A DNA stretch of 64,000 bases. It comes from Castanea sativa. Taxonomy: Eukaryota; Streptophyta; Magnoliopsida; Fagales; Fagaceae. The position numbers were made by a program, and so were the translations under genes. Shown here in pieces: positions 53,795 to 64,000 of the stretch. The notes beneath the pieces are model-generated. The model was given only the letters and a program-made list of their open reading frames with translations. It ran no database searches and was not told where the DNA came from. Numbering within the stretch: the first letter of the stretch is position 1; every line of letters starts with the position of its first letter. The stretch spans positions 58,796,501-58,860,500 of the forward strand of contig NC_134013.1 of assembly GCF_040712315.1 (NCBI RefSeq), read 5' to 3'.

Positions 53795-55167
53795 ACTACA
53801 TAATAAAAGTTGAGCTTAGAAGCTATGGTTACGCCAAGTGCTTCATCAAATTGCAAAAAATAAATTTAGATTTTTAAAAATATATAATTTTTTTTTTATC
53901 TTCTTTTCCTATAATTTCTAAGTTGATAAAAATTTTAATTTGATTATAATCCAAATTCTTCATCTAATCCTTTTATTATTAATTTATCAATAATTTCTAA
54001 GTTACTAAAAATCTTAATTTGATTATAGTTCAAATTATTCATCTAATCCTTTTATTATTAAATTTATTTTTTACTATTTGTTTAGTTATTAAATTGCTAA
54101 ACTGTTATAGAAAAGTATTTTAAAAATATATGTGATTTAAGGTACATAAAAAAATAAAAAATAAAACCGAACATTTCTACAAATTGGATTGAACAGTTAC
54201 AAAGAACTAGGCTAGCATTTCATTGATCAAAATAGCCTTGCCGATTCACATTGAGATTATCATCTATGTATTGTTTAAATTAATTATTATAAATAATAAT
54301 AATAATAATCATTCACAGTTATCGTGGGATTGTTATTGTGTAATCCTCTCACTTTTGATTTATTTAATTAGCAATTGGAAATCTATTTTATTTATGAGTT
54401 ATGAGTTCTAGGGAATTAGAATTTTGGTTTCACACTAATTGTTCATTTTAACAATTTTTTTTTTAAAACAATCATAGTACACGTATACAACTACTAATTA
54501 TATCAACCTTTAATTTTTTTTTAAACACTTCATGGATAGACACAAAATTATAATTATTCATATCGACTTTTCCTATACATCTCTATCAATTTTTTAGATA
54601 AATACAAAAAAATTAGTTGTTATTTTTTGTTTAAATTACGTATGATTCTTGATTAAACCGTGCATTGCATTGGCATAACATTAGTAGAAAGTGTAAAATG
54701 CATTTTAAACAACCCTTACACAAAAGTTACACCTATCCAAAAAATCATAAATTACCACTCTTCTAATTCTATTCTTACGGGAGATGAACTCATTTATATA
54801 TATAATTCATTTTAAAATAAATTGTTCATCAAAGTCATACAAAACGAAACTATGTTAACAAAAAATAAGATTCTAAAACATCTAAAGTTTAAATTTCTTT
54901 TCCCCAATGTAACTTAAAAAAAAAAAAATTAAATGATTCTAAAAAGAGGAAGAAAAGAGTTCAGGCGAGCAATAAAATAGTTGGAATAATTTCACAGAAT
55001 ATAATAAATTGGATATATATATATATATATATATATATAATAACTCATTTATCCATTATTAACTAAATGATCTTACACACATATATTATCCATCATCCAA
55101 ACCCTTTTATGTGGTATATTTCGAGAAAAATGGGGTTGTGTAAATATATATTGTACTACCCCTACGA
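53795..55167. other. Noncoding AT-rich stretch
   Basis: Imperfect repeats of aatttctaagttgataaaaa near 53915 and 53993, and a (TA)n run at 55014-55038. No gene seen. Confidence 0.6.
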
Positions 55168-55566
55168 CTAGCAGGCACGTTTGTATGCCGAATCATTCTC
55201 ACAATGTTTCGGGGGCAGGCAAGACGTATAAGGTTTGCCGCGCCCACATTTAGTCACTGCTTGCTGCTCGGGATTTTCGGCAGCATTATCGCTGATTGAT
55301 TTTGTTTCAACGTCAGCAAGTATTCTGGTTGTGTGGACGGAATCCATGAAAATCAACTCCGAGTCTATTCCGTCCATTATAAGACATTCATGCACAGAGC
55401 CACTGCAGTGGTAGGTGCTGCTGCTGTTGTCGTTGTTGAAGTTGAACTGAGCGGACAGTGAAGTAGTAGCTCCAATATGATTTGTGTTGAAGACTAGTTG
55501 TAGTAGTATCACTAGGAAGATGGACATAGCAGAGACTGAGATGCTCCTCTTCTCATTAGCTCCCAT
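55168..55566 (-). CDS. RALF-like secreted peptide precursor
   Basis: 132 residues from the ATG at 55566 (MGANEKRSISVSAMSIFLVI), chosen for its strong context (A at -3, G at +4); an in-frame ATG at 55602 in weaker context would add 12 residues. A signal peptide with core AMSIFLVILLQLVF is followed by an acidic propeptide, a TRIL motif resembling the RRIL cleavage site of RALFs, and a C-terminal four-cysteine domain (KCGRGKPYTSC then LPPKHCENDSAYKRAC). The C-x8-C and terminal Cys spacing fits divergent RALF-like peptides. The YISY motif of classical RALFs is absent. RALF peptides are apoplastic ligands of CrRLK1L kinases with LLG co-receptors and of LRX wall proteins. It has a TATA box 80 bp upstream and no intron. 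Confidence 0.82.
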   Translation of the reverse strand: MGANEKRSISVSAMSIFLVILLQLVFNTNHIGATTSLSAQFNFNNDNSSSTYHCSGSVHECLIMDGIDSELIFMDSVHTTRILADVETKSISDNAAENPEQQAVTKCGRGKPYTSCLPPKHCENDSAYKRAC

Positions 55567-55643
55567 CCTTCTCTCTCTCAAAACTTGGCAACTCACTCTC
55601 ATGTGTAGTGTGTATGTGCATTGTGTGATGTGTTTCGTTGGCA

Positions 55644-55650
55644 CTTTATA
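55644..55650 (-). promoter_or_regulatory. TATA box of the RALF-like gene
   Basis: The minus strand reads TATAAAG (in cactataaagtgcc), which predicts a transcription start near 55612-55619 and a 5' leader of about 50 nt. Confidence 0.65.
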
Positions 55651-57392
55651 GTGGTTTGAAGAGTGGGGAACAAATTGACCATAACAGATGCCGCAACATT
55701 AATGGATTGGTTCAAAATACTTCTATTCTATACAATATGATCTACGGTTCGACTTTTTTTGCCACCAAGCCACAAAAGCTATTGCTGTAGGTTGTTGGTA
55801 AGGACACTGCTATTTTTTAAACTTTAGTGAAGTGCTTTTTTTTTTAACCAAATGTAAACTAATTCTACAGCATTGGTCTTTCAAATTTTAAGTCTCTTTC
55901 TCTAGGACCCTTAAACCTGACAAAATTGGATTAAACCCGTTAACTCATCCCAATCCGAAAGATAAAAGACAGATATAGGCAAGAGATTTTGAATCTGTGA
56001 CCAAAAAAAATTAATTTGAATTTTGAACCCGACCCCTACTATTTCAAGAAGTCTTCACTTTTTTTTTCTTTGAAAAGAAAATTCTCTTTTTCTTGTATAG
56101 TGCATCTGTTTTTTTGTTTTAATTTAATTTTAATTTCCACAATTTTAGACTTTCAAATATTTCTCTCTCGAACTCTCACCTTCTTATTAGTTTCTTCTGT
56201 TCACTTCACCCCTCATATCTCTCCCTCTCATTCTCACTTTCTAGACCGCTAGTACTCAAATATTTGTTTTCAGTTTTTATATTAAATTTTCTGTTGAGAA
56301 ATTTAGACACTGGTTGATAGATTTAACAAGTTTTAAATCCAAGTTGTTAATTAGATTTATTATGCATAAACTTGTTAAAACAAACAAATATCAATATCAT
56401 GTCAAAATCATATGCAGCGGAAAAGTAAATAAGTCAAGTTATGATGACTCAGGAAAACCAATGAAATCAACCAGTTTCACAGTAAAAAACCTAGGAGGAA
56501 ACCTTCTCGAAAAGCAATTCACTATAGTAAAGAGAAGTTTCAAATCTAGTATAAGACCTTTTTCCCTAGACTCTACAATCCCCATAGATGAACTTATAGC
56601 AGAAACCTTCTACCGCTTCAGAACCTCTGAACTCTTCAATATATGAACACCACCCTTTTGATGCACGGTACGTGACTAACTCCTTTGCACGAATCTCAGT
56701 ACGTGACTCACTCCTTTGCATGAATCCCAATACGTGACTCACTCACCAACTTGAGGAAGAAGAATGTTGGCTACAAAGTTCTTCACTTCATTATCAATGA
56801 AGATCAAGAAGCATTTGGTTACAAAACCCTAAGGCGCAAAAGACACAGTAGCTTCTTTCTGAGAGAATAAGGCTTCGGTCACCTTTTGCAATTGTTCTCC
56901 TTGTATTCTCTTATGTGACGGCCTCTAAAATAAGCCTTATATATGTCTAGGGTTGTGAGAAAAGAAACCCTACACAAATACAAAAGCCTGACTCAAAAAT
57001 TAGATTTGAAAATTCTGATTTCCGTAACCTCGATAGATACCTCGATAGATACCTCGATCGATCGAGAAGTTGTCGAGCCTTATTAAACCTCGATAGATAG
57101 AGGTGTCGAGAAGTTGTGGAGCAGCTGTCCGCAGGTGTCCACATGTGTCCAGCTATCTATCCAGTTTTAGTAAACACATTTTTTTCACTTATTTCTTGGT
57201 CCAATCTTCATGGCTTTAATACTAGACTTGAACAACATATTTTTTGAAGTATTAAACATATCCTAGATCTACCCAAATACAAGTAAAGTGCGTTTTGTCA
57301 AAAGATTAGCCAACTACATAAAATATGTCTTTAACATTTTCTTTGGCCGTTTATATTGCAAAAATAAAAATTTAATAAAAATTATATACTAT
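55651..57392. other. RALF upstream region and repeat relic
   Basis: 55651-56280 is noncoding. 56340-57310 looks like a decayed repeat: three tandem ~33-bp units with acgtgactcactcctttgca (56669-56741) and cctcgatagatacctcgata words (57030-57060) also seen near 33200. No sustained coding frame. Confidence 0.5.
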
Positions 57393-58486
57393 TGTAAGAG
57401 GCAAAATTTTAAGCCAATTATAAAATGCCACATCAAAATTTAGTGGCAAATTCTAAATTAATGTCATTAAATTAATCAAATTAGATGATGACATGTGTCA
57501 TCCAAATTGACATCACATTGGCATATCAAAATTTGCCACGTGTCATTTGGCCCCACAAGATAAGATAAATTTCCTATTCAAAATTTATGGGTAATTATCT
57601 TTATTAAAATAAATAAATAAATAAAATAAAGATAAATTTTCTATTCAAAATTGGTAGATAATTATCTTTATTAAATAAATTAAATAGAGATAATTATTTA
57701 TCTTTGTTTATTATTATCTTTATCAAAATATGATCTTTATCAAAATAGATAAATAAAGATAATTATCTCTAAGAAGAATTTGGGCTAATCAAAAGTCTGC
57801 TACATACTTTCAAGAATATCAATTCATAGTGGAGCTTATCCTCTAAAATCACAATAAATAGAGGACATCCCCTCTCATTTTGAAACCAAGTTTTCAAGAG
57901 GCCCAAGCTTTGGAGAAATTCTGTCTCAAGAATTTTTGAAGAACTTGAAGCATCTTTGAAGAACTCGAAGAACATTCAAAGGAATTTCTTGAACAACTTG
58001 AAGGATAACAAATATCTAATAAGCTTAAGGCTAGAGATTCATTGTGAAGACCGTTCAATCCATCTTCCAACCAAAGTAAAAAAGATTTCTTGTTCAAGTT
58101 CTTTGAAGTTCTACTGGAAGTAAGCTAAAAAGCCTCTATAAACTTCAACAAACCCAAATCTTTGAAGCTCAACGGATCAAGCCTCTAAAGCCCCAAAGAA
58201 CTTCAACCTAAGAGCCTTCACATTCGAAGACTTCAAGAACAATAAATCTCTAATAAGCTCAAAGCTAGAGATTTGTTGTGAAAACCATTCAATCCATCTT
58301 CCAACTAAAGGCAAGAAGATTCCTTGTTCGAGTCAAGTTCAAAGAAGATAGAATCAGAGGGTATTCTTTTGTAAAAAAATTGAAATAGAGATTGTACTCA
58401 TTATAAATCAATACAAATTTATATTTGCAAACCATATTTCTTTTCAATTGTTTGATTTTTAGCAATTGGAAAATTTTGTGTTTACA
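57393..58486 (+). repeat. 5' LTR of Tat copy 2, expanded to 1,094 bp
   Basis: Starts tgtaagaggcaaaatttta and ends tttgtgtttaca like copy 1 but is 322 bp longer. Extra sequence comes from a duplication around ttcctattcaaaatt (57570-57740) and from a second copy of the hairpin block (58005-58110 and 58225-58330). The TATA box has become caataaata. Confidence 0.88.
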
Positions 58487-58563
58487 AATTTTTGGCACGC
58501 CTGGTGGGACAATCTCTACCTCTCATCTCTTCTTCATTAATTTATCATATCTTTTAAAGTTTG

Positions 58564-61178
58564 ATGGCTTCAAAGAAGATTCAAATCAACAACCCTCTTT
58601 TTGGAACAAGTGAAGTTGATCCTACACTTGATTCAAACTCTGATATTCCTTATATTGGACCTATGACAAGGGGAAGGATAAAAGCCCTAGCAGAAGTCTA
58701 TGCTCAAACAACGCCCATACCCCAATCTTCGTCTATTTCCAACACTTCTGAAACCGAGAAGTCATAAACATCCTCATCTACTCATGGGGCAAGCAAAGAT
58801 CTAGCTGGCCTCATCAAAGAAATGTTGTCTCAACCAGCTTTGTCACCAGAACCAACACAAGAAGCTCCGATTGTTGACGAAGAGGATGAATCACTTAATG
58901 GCTCTGAATTCTCTTTTTCAGACGATATTCCTGCTTCCAAGCTTAGGGATTCTCCTCACTCTATTATCTCATTTGCCATACCAGTCATGATGACTAACAC
59001 AACATCTCTAGAGGAACAAGTCTCGACTATAGCCCAGACTTTAGAAGAATTAATGAAGTCTATGAAAGAAAGGGAAGCAATGAGAGACGCACAAATAACT
59101 CTCCTAATGGATACGATGGGGAATAAATCTGGACCAAATCATGAAGATGAAAGCTCTAGGCCAAAACAAACCCATAATGACAAACCCGAGAGTTCAACAA
59201 AGGATCTCAATTTCTCTATAGAGGGGTCTATCTCTCCTGACCAACTTAAGGAGTTAATCAAGGAAGCGATCAAAGACCAAGTTTGGAGTGGAAGTCAGGC
59301 ATCCATTGCCTATGCTAAACCATACACTCAAAGGATAGATCTCTTGAGGATGCCTCAAAACTATTGGCCATCGAAGTTCCAACAATTTGAGGGTAAAGGC
59401 AATCCAAGGCAACATGTAGCTTACTTTGTGGAAACTTGTAACAATGCTAGAACTTATGGGGATCTCATGGTCAAGCAATTTGTTCGCTCTTTGAGGAAAA
59501 TGTGTTTGATTGGTATACCGATCTAACGCTTGGCTCCATTGATAGTTGGAACCAAATGGAGCAAGAATTCCTAAACCGTTTCTATAGTACTCGATGTACT
59601 GTTGGCATGATAGAGCTCACCAATTCAAAGTAGTGGAAAGAAGAGCTGGTCATTGATTACATTCAACAGTGGAGAAACCTTAGTCTTAATTGCAAGGATC
59701 AATTATTTGAGTCGTTTGCAATTGAGATGTGTATTCAAGGAATGAATTGGGCTATAAGCTACATCCTTCAAGGAATAAAGCCCAAAACATTTGAAGAATT
59801 AGCAACACGTGCCCATGACATGGAGCTTAGTATTGTTTCCAATGGTTACCAATGCCCACCTGTTCAAGAACCCTGCAATGGGAGAGAAAGACAAGATACT
59901 CTCAAAGGGGGCAAATTCCCTCCTAAACCGGAAAATAAGCAGTCTTTGATTGTAACTACTACTCCTCTCAAAGTTCCAGTTAAGCCTAAGACGAAAGAAC
60001 AGATGTTTGCTCTCACTCAAGATAAGAGAAGAAGAGGACCAACATTACAAGAGATGTAAGAGAAGCAATATCCATTCCCTGATTCTGATATCTCTAAGAT
60101 GTTAGATCATTTACTCGAGTTGAAGTTAATTGAGCTACCAGAGATGAAGGCTGACCAAACAAATGACCCTAAGTATTGCAAGTATCATCGCCTTGTAGGC
60201 CACCCTATAGAGCAATGCTTTATGTTGAAAGATAAAATCATGGAGCTAGCCCATCAAGGAAAAATCACGTTTGACGATGAAGTTGTGGCTGCCAATTTAG
60301 CCATGGTGGCCTTAACAACTACTTCTAGTGTTCTCACCATACAATTTGGTTCATTTGAGCCTATTGAGGTGAAAATACCTTTCTCCCCTGTGCCAGTTCC
60401 CAAGGATTATATCTTTTTATCTCTTACATGTTATCAAGTAAGTGATGAAGAAGACTCTTCAGATACTGAGGAAGAAACAGATCGAGCTATTGTGTATAGA
60501 GCATATTGGTCTTCAATCATTTTCACTGATGATGATCGTTTGTTGGGATCCAAGATTCATAATCATCCCTTATTTGTGACTGGCTACATTCGAGAACAAG
60601 AAGTCAATCGTATCCTTATTGATGGTGGATCTGTATTCAATATCCTTCCACTCAAAATATTGAAAGAACTTGGAATCTCCTTGGATGAACTACTTCCTAG
60701 TAAATTGATGATTCAAGGCTTCAATCAAGGTGGACAAAGAGCTATTGGGAAGATTAGACTTCATATGCTCATCAGTGAAATGGAATCAAGTGCGCTCTTT
60801 CATGTCATTAATGCGAAGACCACTTACAAAGTGCTTATTGGAAGACCATGGTTGCATGAGTACGGTGTTGTGCCATCTACGTATCACCAATGCTTTAAAT
60901 ATTTCCAAGATGGACAAGTCAAAAAGATAGTAGCTGATCACAAGCCCTTTATCGTAGCTAAATCACATTTTGCTGATGCAAAATTTTACTTACAGGACGA
61001 TACACTAGAAGAAGCACAAGTCATTGTTTCATCATCTAGCAAAGAAGTAAATCTCCCTTCCAAAACTTCAAGAATTGACTTTCTAATTGAGGAAAAGAAA
61101 ACCAAGCCAATTGAGGAGAAGGAAACCAAGCAAATCGAGACTTCTATAAAGAGAATAAGCATCATACTTCAGAAGTAA
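58564..61178 (+). pseudogene. gag-protease of Tat copy 2, broken
   Basis: Collinear with copy 1 gag-PR. Breaks: TAA at 58765; a one-base loss near 59497 (SLRKMCLIGIPI instead of SLKGNAFGWYTD); TAG at 59631; and TAA at 60057 where copy 1 has CAA. Conversely it keeps CAA where copy 1 has its gag stop. The knuckle is YCKYHRLVGHPIEQCF and the protease site is RILIDGGSVFNILPL, with Asp-Gly-Gly intact. Confidence 0.88.
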
Positions 61179-62230
61179 CTAGAGTAGCCCCTGTGCTACA
61201 CTATGTTCCAGTTGCCAAAAGAAAAGAAGGCCAATCCCCATTTTTAGGAGATTAGGAGTCAATATCGAAGGATTTGCAAGGACTAAACTTGCCAATTACT
61301 AAAATCACACAACCAAGACCCTCAAGTTAACCGTTGAAAGGGTTTACAAGACCATCCTAAGGACCAATTTTTGAGCATGGGACTTCACCCACTAAAAGAA
61401 CCAAAGAGAGTTTTGACCCTAATGCATATAGACTCATGGCTAAAGCTAGTTATGACCATGAGAAGTCGAGTGGTTTGGGTAAGCTCATCCTTGAAGCTTC
61501 TAGAAAAGAAAAGCATAAGGTGTCGAAGGCTAAAGGTTTCAGTGTAACGAGTTCTAAGGCTGGAATTGGACACACTCCACCAACTCCTATTCATATTCCC
61601 ATATGAAAAGCTAGTGTTTCAGTAATTTCGGCAAATTATGAGGAAGAAGAACATTCTTCGGACCTATCAAAGAAATCATCTGTTTTTTACCGCAGTGGGC
61701 GACCCACTTCACATATCTCAGTCTTTGATAGGTTGGGGACACAAGAAGATAACTCTGTTGTTGGCACTCAAGGCTCTATTTTCATAAGACTCAGTCACTC
61801 AACTCCTTCTCAAGTTAGCACTCGAGGTTTAGTTCTCACAAGGCTCCATCATTCAATCCCTTCTCGACTTTCAAAAGATTTAAAGGCAAAGCTAAAGCAG
61901 AATGAAAGGACAAATTTCCTCCCTAGAGATGCTAACGACACACTTATTGTTGATCAAGATTCAAATGAGATTCGAAGCTCCATTCCATCTTGTATGAAAT
62001 GTAGAACCATTTGGGAAGTGAATACTGGAGAAGCCTTGACTGTAAAAAGGCGTACAATGGTGACCATAAACCAGGAAGTCGAAGATCATGTTAAGGATGC
62101 TCTGCCCATTTTCAAAGAAAGCATACGAGCAACAGTTGATGAATTGAAGGAAATCAACATTGATACAACTAAAGACATTTTGAGAATTGGCCTCATCAAT
62201 GGCGAGTTCTTGAAGCATTACTATGATTGA
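61179..62230 (+). pseudogene. Protease-RT spacer of Tat copy 2 fused to the integrase end
   Basis: Matches copy 1 from about 15290 to 16355 with several stops, then jumps at about 62170: TVDELKEINIDTTKD is followed directly by LRIGLINGEFLKHYYD, the last residues of integrase. About 3.2 kb corresponding to copy 1 16355-19567 is missing. The junction lies in short A/T-rich similarity. Confidence 0.85.
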
Positions 62231-62479
62231 AGTTTGAAATTCTCCTTGGTAAGAGCCTAAAACTGCCTACTTCCACACTTAAAGAGTACATGATGTTCTC
62301 CCATTACTTTTGAAAGTGTTCGTAAAAAAAAAAAAAAAAAAAGAGCCCGCTAGGTTGAAAACCTTTTAAAAGGCGACTTGGGCAAAAGTTAGGGTATTAA
62401 AAGCTCACTAGGTTGAAAACCTTTAAAAAGGTGGCCTAGGCAAAAGTTAGAGCAAAAAAAAAAAAAAAACAAAACAAAA

Positions 62480-62484
62480 AAAAA

Positions 62485-62519
<35 letters not shown>

Positions 62520-62640
62520 AAAAAAGAAAAAGAAAAAGAAAACCCCTTGAACTATGTAATGAATTTTTCCCCCCCCCCCCCCCCCCCCGGCAAGGGGTAC
62601 GTAGGCAACTTGACATTCTATGCTAAGTTCAGTCACATGT
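62480..62640 (+). repeat. A-run, 20-C run and 3' repeat unit of Tat copy 2
   Basis: A-rich runs (62454-62520) and a run of 20 C at 62569-62588 interrupt a copy of the 96-bp 3' repeat unit (ending tcagtcacatgtcc at 62641). The C-run replaces gatccccctcaag of the intact unit. Confidence 0.8.
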
Positions 62641-62641
62641 C

Positions 62642-63030
62642 CACTTGAACGCCAAATTCCTTCATTAAGGATTGCCATTCAAGAAGGTCTTTCTAATGAA
62701 GAAAATGTTTGTCTACGACTTGAAGAACTAGAAGTTTTGGATGAAAAAAGGCTGGAGGCACAACAACGCCTTGAATGTTATCAAGCTTGCATTTCTAGGA
62801 CTTTCAACAAGAAGGTTCGTCCTCGATCTTTCCAAGTTGAAGATTTGGTTCTTGTTGTACGAAGACCCATCATTGTCACCCATTGCACTAAGAACAAGTT
62901 TGTTTCAAAATGGGATGGACCATATGTTGTTCAAGATGACTATACAAATGGAGCATACAAGTTGGTTGCTAAAGATGGTTTGAGAATTGGCCCTGTCAAC
63001 GGTAAATTCTTGAAACTTCATCATGCCTAA
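62642..63030 (+). pseudogene. Second integrase C-terminal fragment of Tat copy 2
   Basis: Begins abruptly with LERQIPSLRIAIQEGLSNEE, right after a 3' repeat unit, and runs to NGKFLKLHHA-stop. It equals copy 1 19229-19616. With the fusion just upstream, the integrase end is present twice, so the 3' region was duplicated. Confidence 0.88.
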
Positions 63031-63121
63031 AGATTGAAGCACTCCTTGGTAAGAGCCTAAACTGCCTACCTCAACATTCAAAGGGTACATGATGTTTTCC
63101 CATTACTCTTGAAAGTGTTCA

Positions 63122-63160
<39 letters not shown>

Positions 63161-63163
<3 letters not shown>

Positions 63164-63315
63164 GAACTACGTAATGACTCGATCCCCCTCAAGGAGTACA
63201 TAGGCAGCTTGGCATTCTATGCTAAGTTTAGTCACATGTCCAAAAAAAAAAAAAAAAAAAATTCTTGAACTATGTAATGACTTGATCCCCCTAAAGGGTA
63301 CGTAGGCAGCTTGAC
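63161..63315 (+). repeat. Two more 3' repeat units of Tat copy 2
   Basis: ccttgaactacgtaatgact at 63161 and a shorter unit at about 63262, separated by A-runs. Same unit as at 19741. Confidence 0.88.
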
Positions 63316-63330
63316 TCGATCTCTCTCAAG

Positions 63331-64000
63331 TGCAGCACATGCAAAACTTGGTATGTCACACTAAGTGCAAACATGGTTTTGGGCAAACATCACTATGAGA
63401 TAGTCGCTACAAGAAGACAATGCTACCGTATGAAGGCAAACATCATTGTAAGTCATTGCTACCAAAAGGAATGCAAAGTCACCATGAAAGCAAACATCAT
63501 TGTGAGAATGTTTCTTGGCATCTATAAAATGTGATTTCTCTCTTGTCTTTAAGTCTAAGTAGTTCTACCTTTCACATATAAAGTCTTAATTGTATGTATC
63601 TCCTATCATCTTCAAAGACTTGGTGGTATCTCCTTGTATTTTTGAAGTTTGGATTGCAACCCTTCAAAGTCATGTCACCTGGCATTGTCAAAGTTGGCAT
63701 TGCATCGCCTCTCTTTTGAATTTCATTGCCTTCCCTCTAAGTTGTGTTGCCTTACATCTCTAAAGTTTGCATAGTGCTGCCTCTCATCTTCAAAGACTTG
63801 GTGGTATCTCCTTGCATCTTCAAAAACTTGGTGGCAGCTCTTTGCATCTCTAAAGTTTGGACTAAATTGCCTCTCTGTTGAGTTGGATCAACTCAACTCC
63901 TCAAAGTTTTGGTGTCATCTTCTCGGATATTTAAACTTTGAATGGTGTCACCTTGTATCTCTAAAGTCTGGTACTCATCATTTTATACCTTTAAAAAGTA
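63331..64000 (+). repeat. Degenerate repeats at the window end, no gene
   Basis: 63385-63520 has three loose copies of gcaaacatcattgtgag-type text. 63595-63990 has ~35-45-bp degenerate repeats around catcttcaaagacttggtgg and tctctaaagtttgga. This sequence has no counterpart in copy 1. Confidence 0.6.

Larger units (their letters stand above)
57393..64000 (+). mobile_element. Tat family copy 2, rearranged and cut by the window end
   Basis: Same family and orientation as copy 1. An enlarged 5' LTR (57393-58486) is followed by the primer region, broken gag-protease, deletion of nearly all RT, RNase H and integrase, a tail-to-tail integrase remnant (62170-62230 and 62642-63030) and 3' tandem repeats. 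The antisense gene is not seen before the window ends. The 5 bases left of the LTR are actat, but the right end lies outside, so no target duplication can be checked. Confidence 0.9.

Noticed and set aside
56016..56646. Phe-rich and Lys-rich small proteins upstream of Tat copy 2
   Set aside because: AT-rich chance frames within a decayed repeat; no recognisable motif.
62389..62678. Phe- or Gly-rich small proteins on the minus strand
   Set aside because: Translations of A-runs and the C-run.

Overview
This is plant nuclear DNA, almost certainly from a woody eudicot. It is AT-rich and packed with Ty3/gypsy (Tat-type) retrotransposons, Mutator-like elements (MULEs) and MITEs. The only two intact host genes are plant-specific: a CrRLK1L (FERONIA-like) receptor kinase and a RALF-like secreted peptide. 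The repeat styles suggest Fagales, but the sequence alone does not prove that.

Layout. 1-1.4 kb: right-hand part of a non-autonomous MULE-like element. 1.5-4.1 kb: a foldback element made of a ~29-bp minisatellite in two opposed arms. 4217-9720: a complete MULE with a perfect 9-bp target duplication, a decayed multi-exon FAR1-type transposase gene, and a LINE fragment inserted near its left end. 11550-25942: a very young 14.4-kb Tat-type retrotransposon (identical 772-bp LTRs, 5-bp target duplication) with damaged gag-pol and a spliced antisense gene carrying a plant mobile domain. It landed inside an older inverted-repeat element. 26-30 kb: noncoding with MITEs. 29988-32636: intact single-exon CrRLK1L receptor kinase. 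33-37 kb: several MITEs, two with clear target duplications. 37443-48548: a second, older Tat-type retrotransposon on the minus strand, also with an antisense gene. 48680-49349: a solo LTR inserted in a (TA)n tract. 50535-50918: inverted LTR fragment of the first family. 55168-55566: RALF-like peptide gene, minus strand. 57393-64000: a rearranged second copy of the first Tat family, cut by the window end.

How the genes fit together. The receptor and the RALF-like gene lie about 22.5 kb apart; roughly 11.8 kb of that is the second retrotransposon plus the solo LTR. CrRLK1L kinases are the known receptors of RALF peptides, so the linkage is worth testing, although this RALF lacks the usual YISY motif. 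Copies of one Tat family flank the pair. Both large retrotransposons share one layout (gag-PR-RT-RH-aRNH-IN, 3' tandem repeats, antisense gene with its own TATA box, polypurine tract, LTR), so the antisense gene is a recurring module rather than chance.
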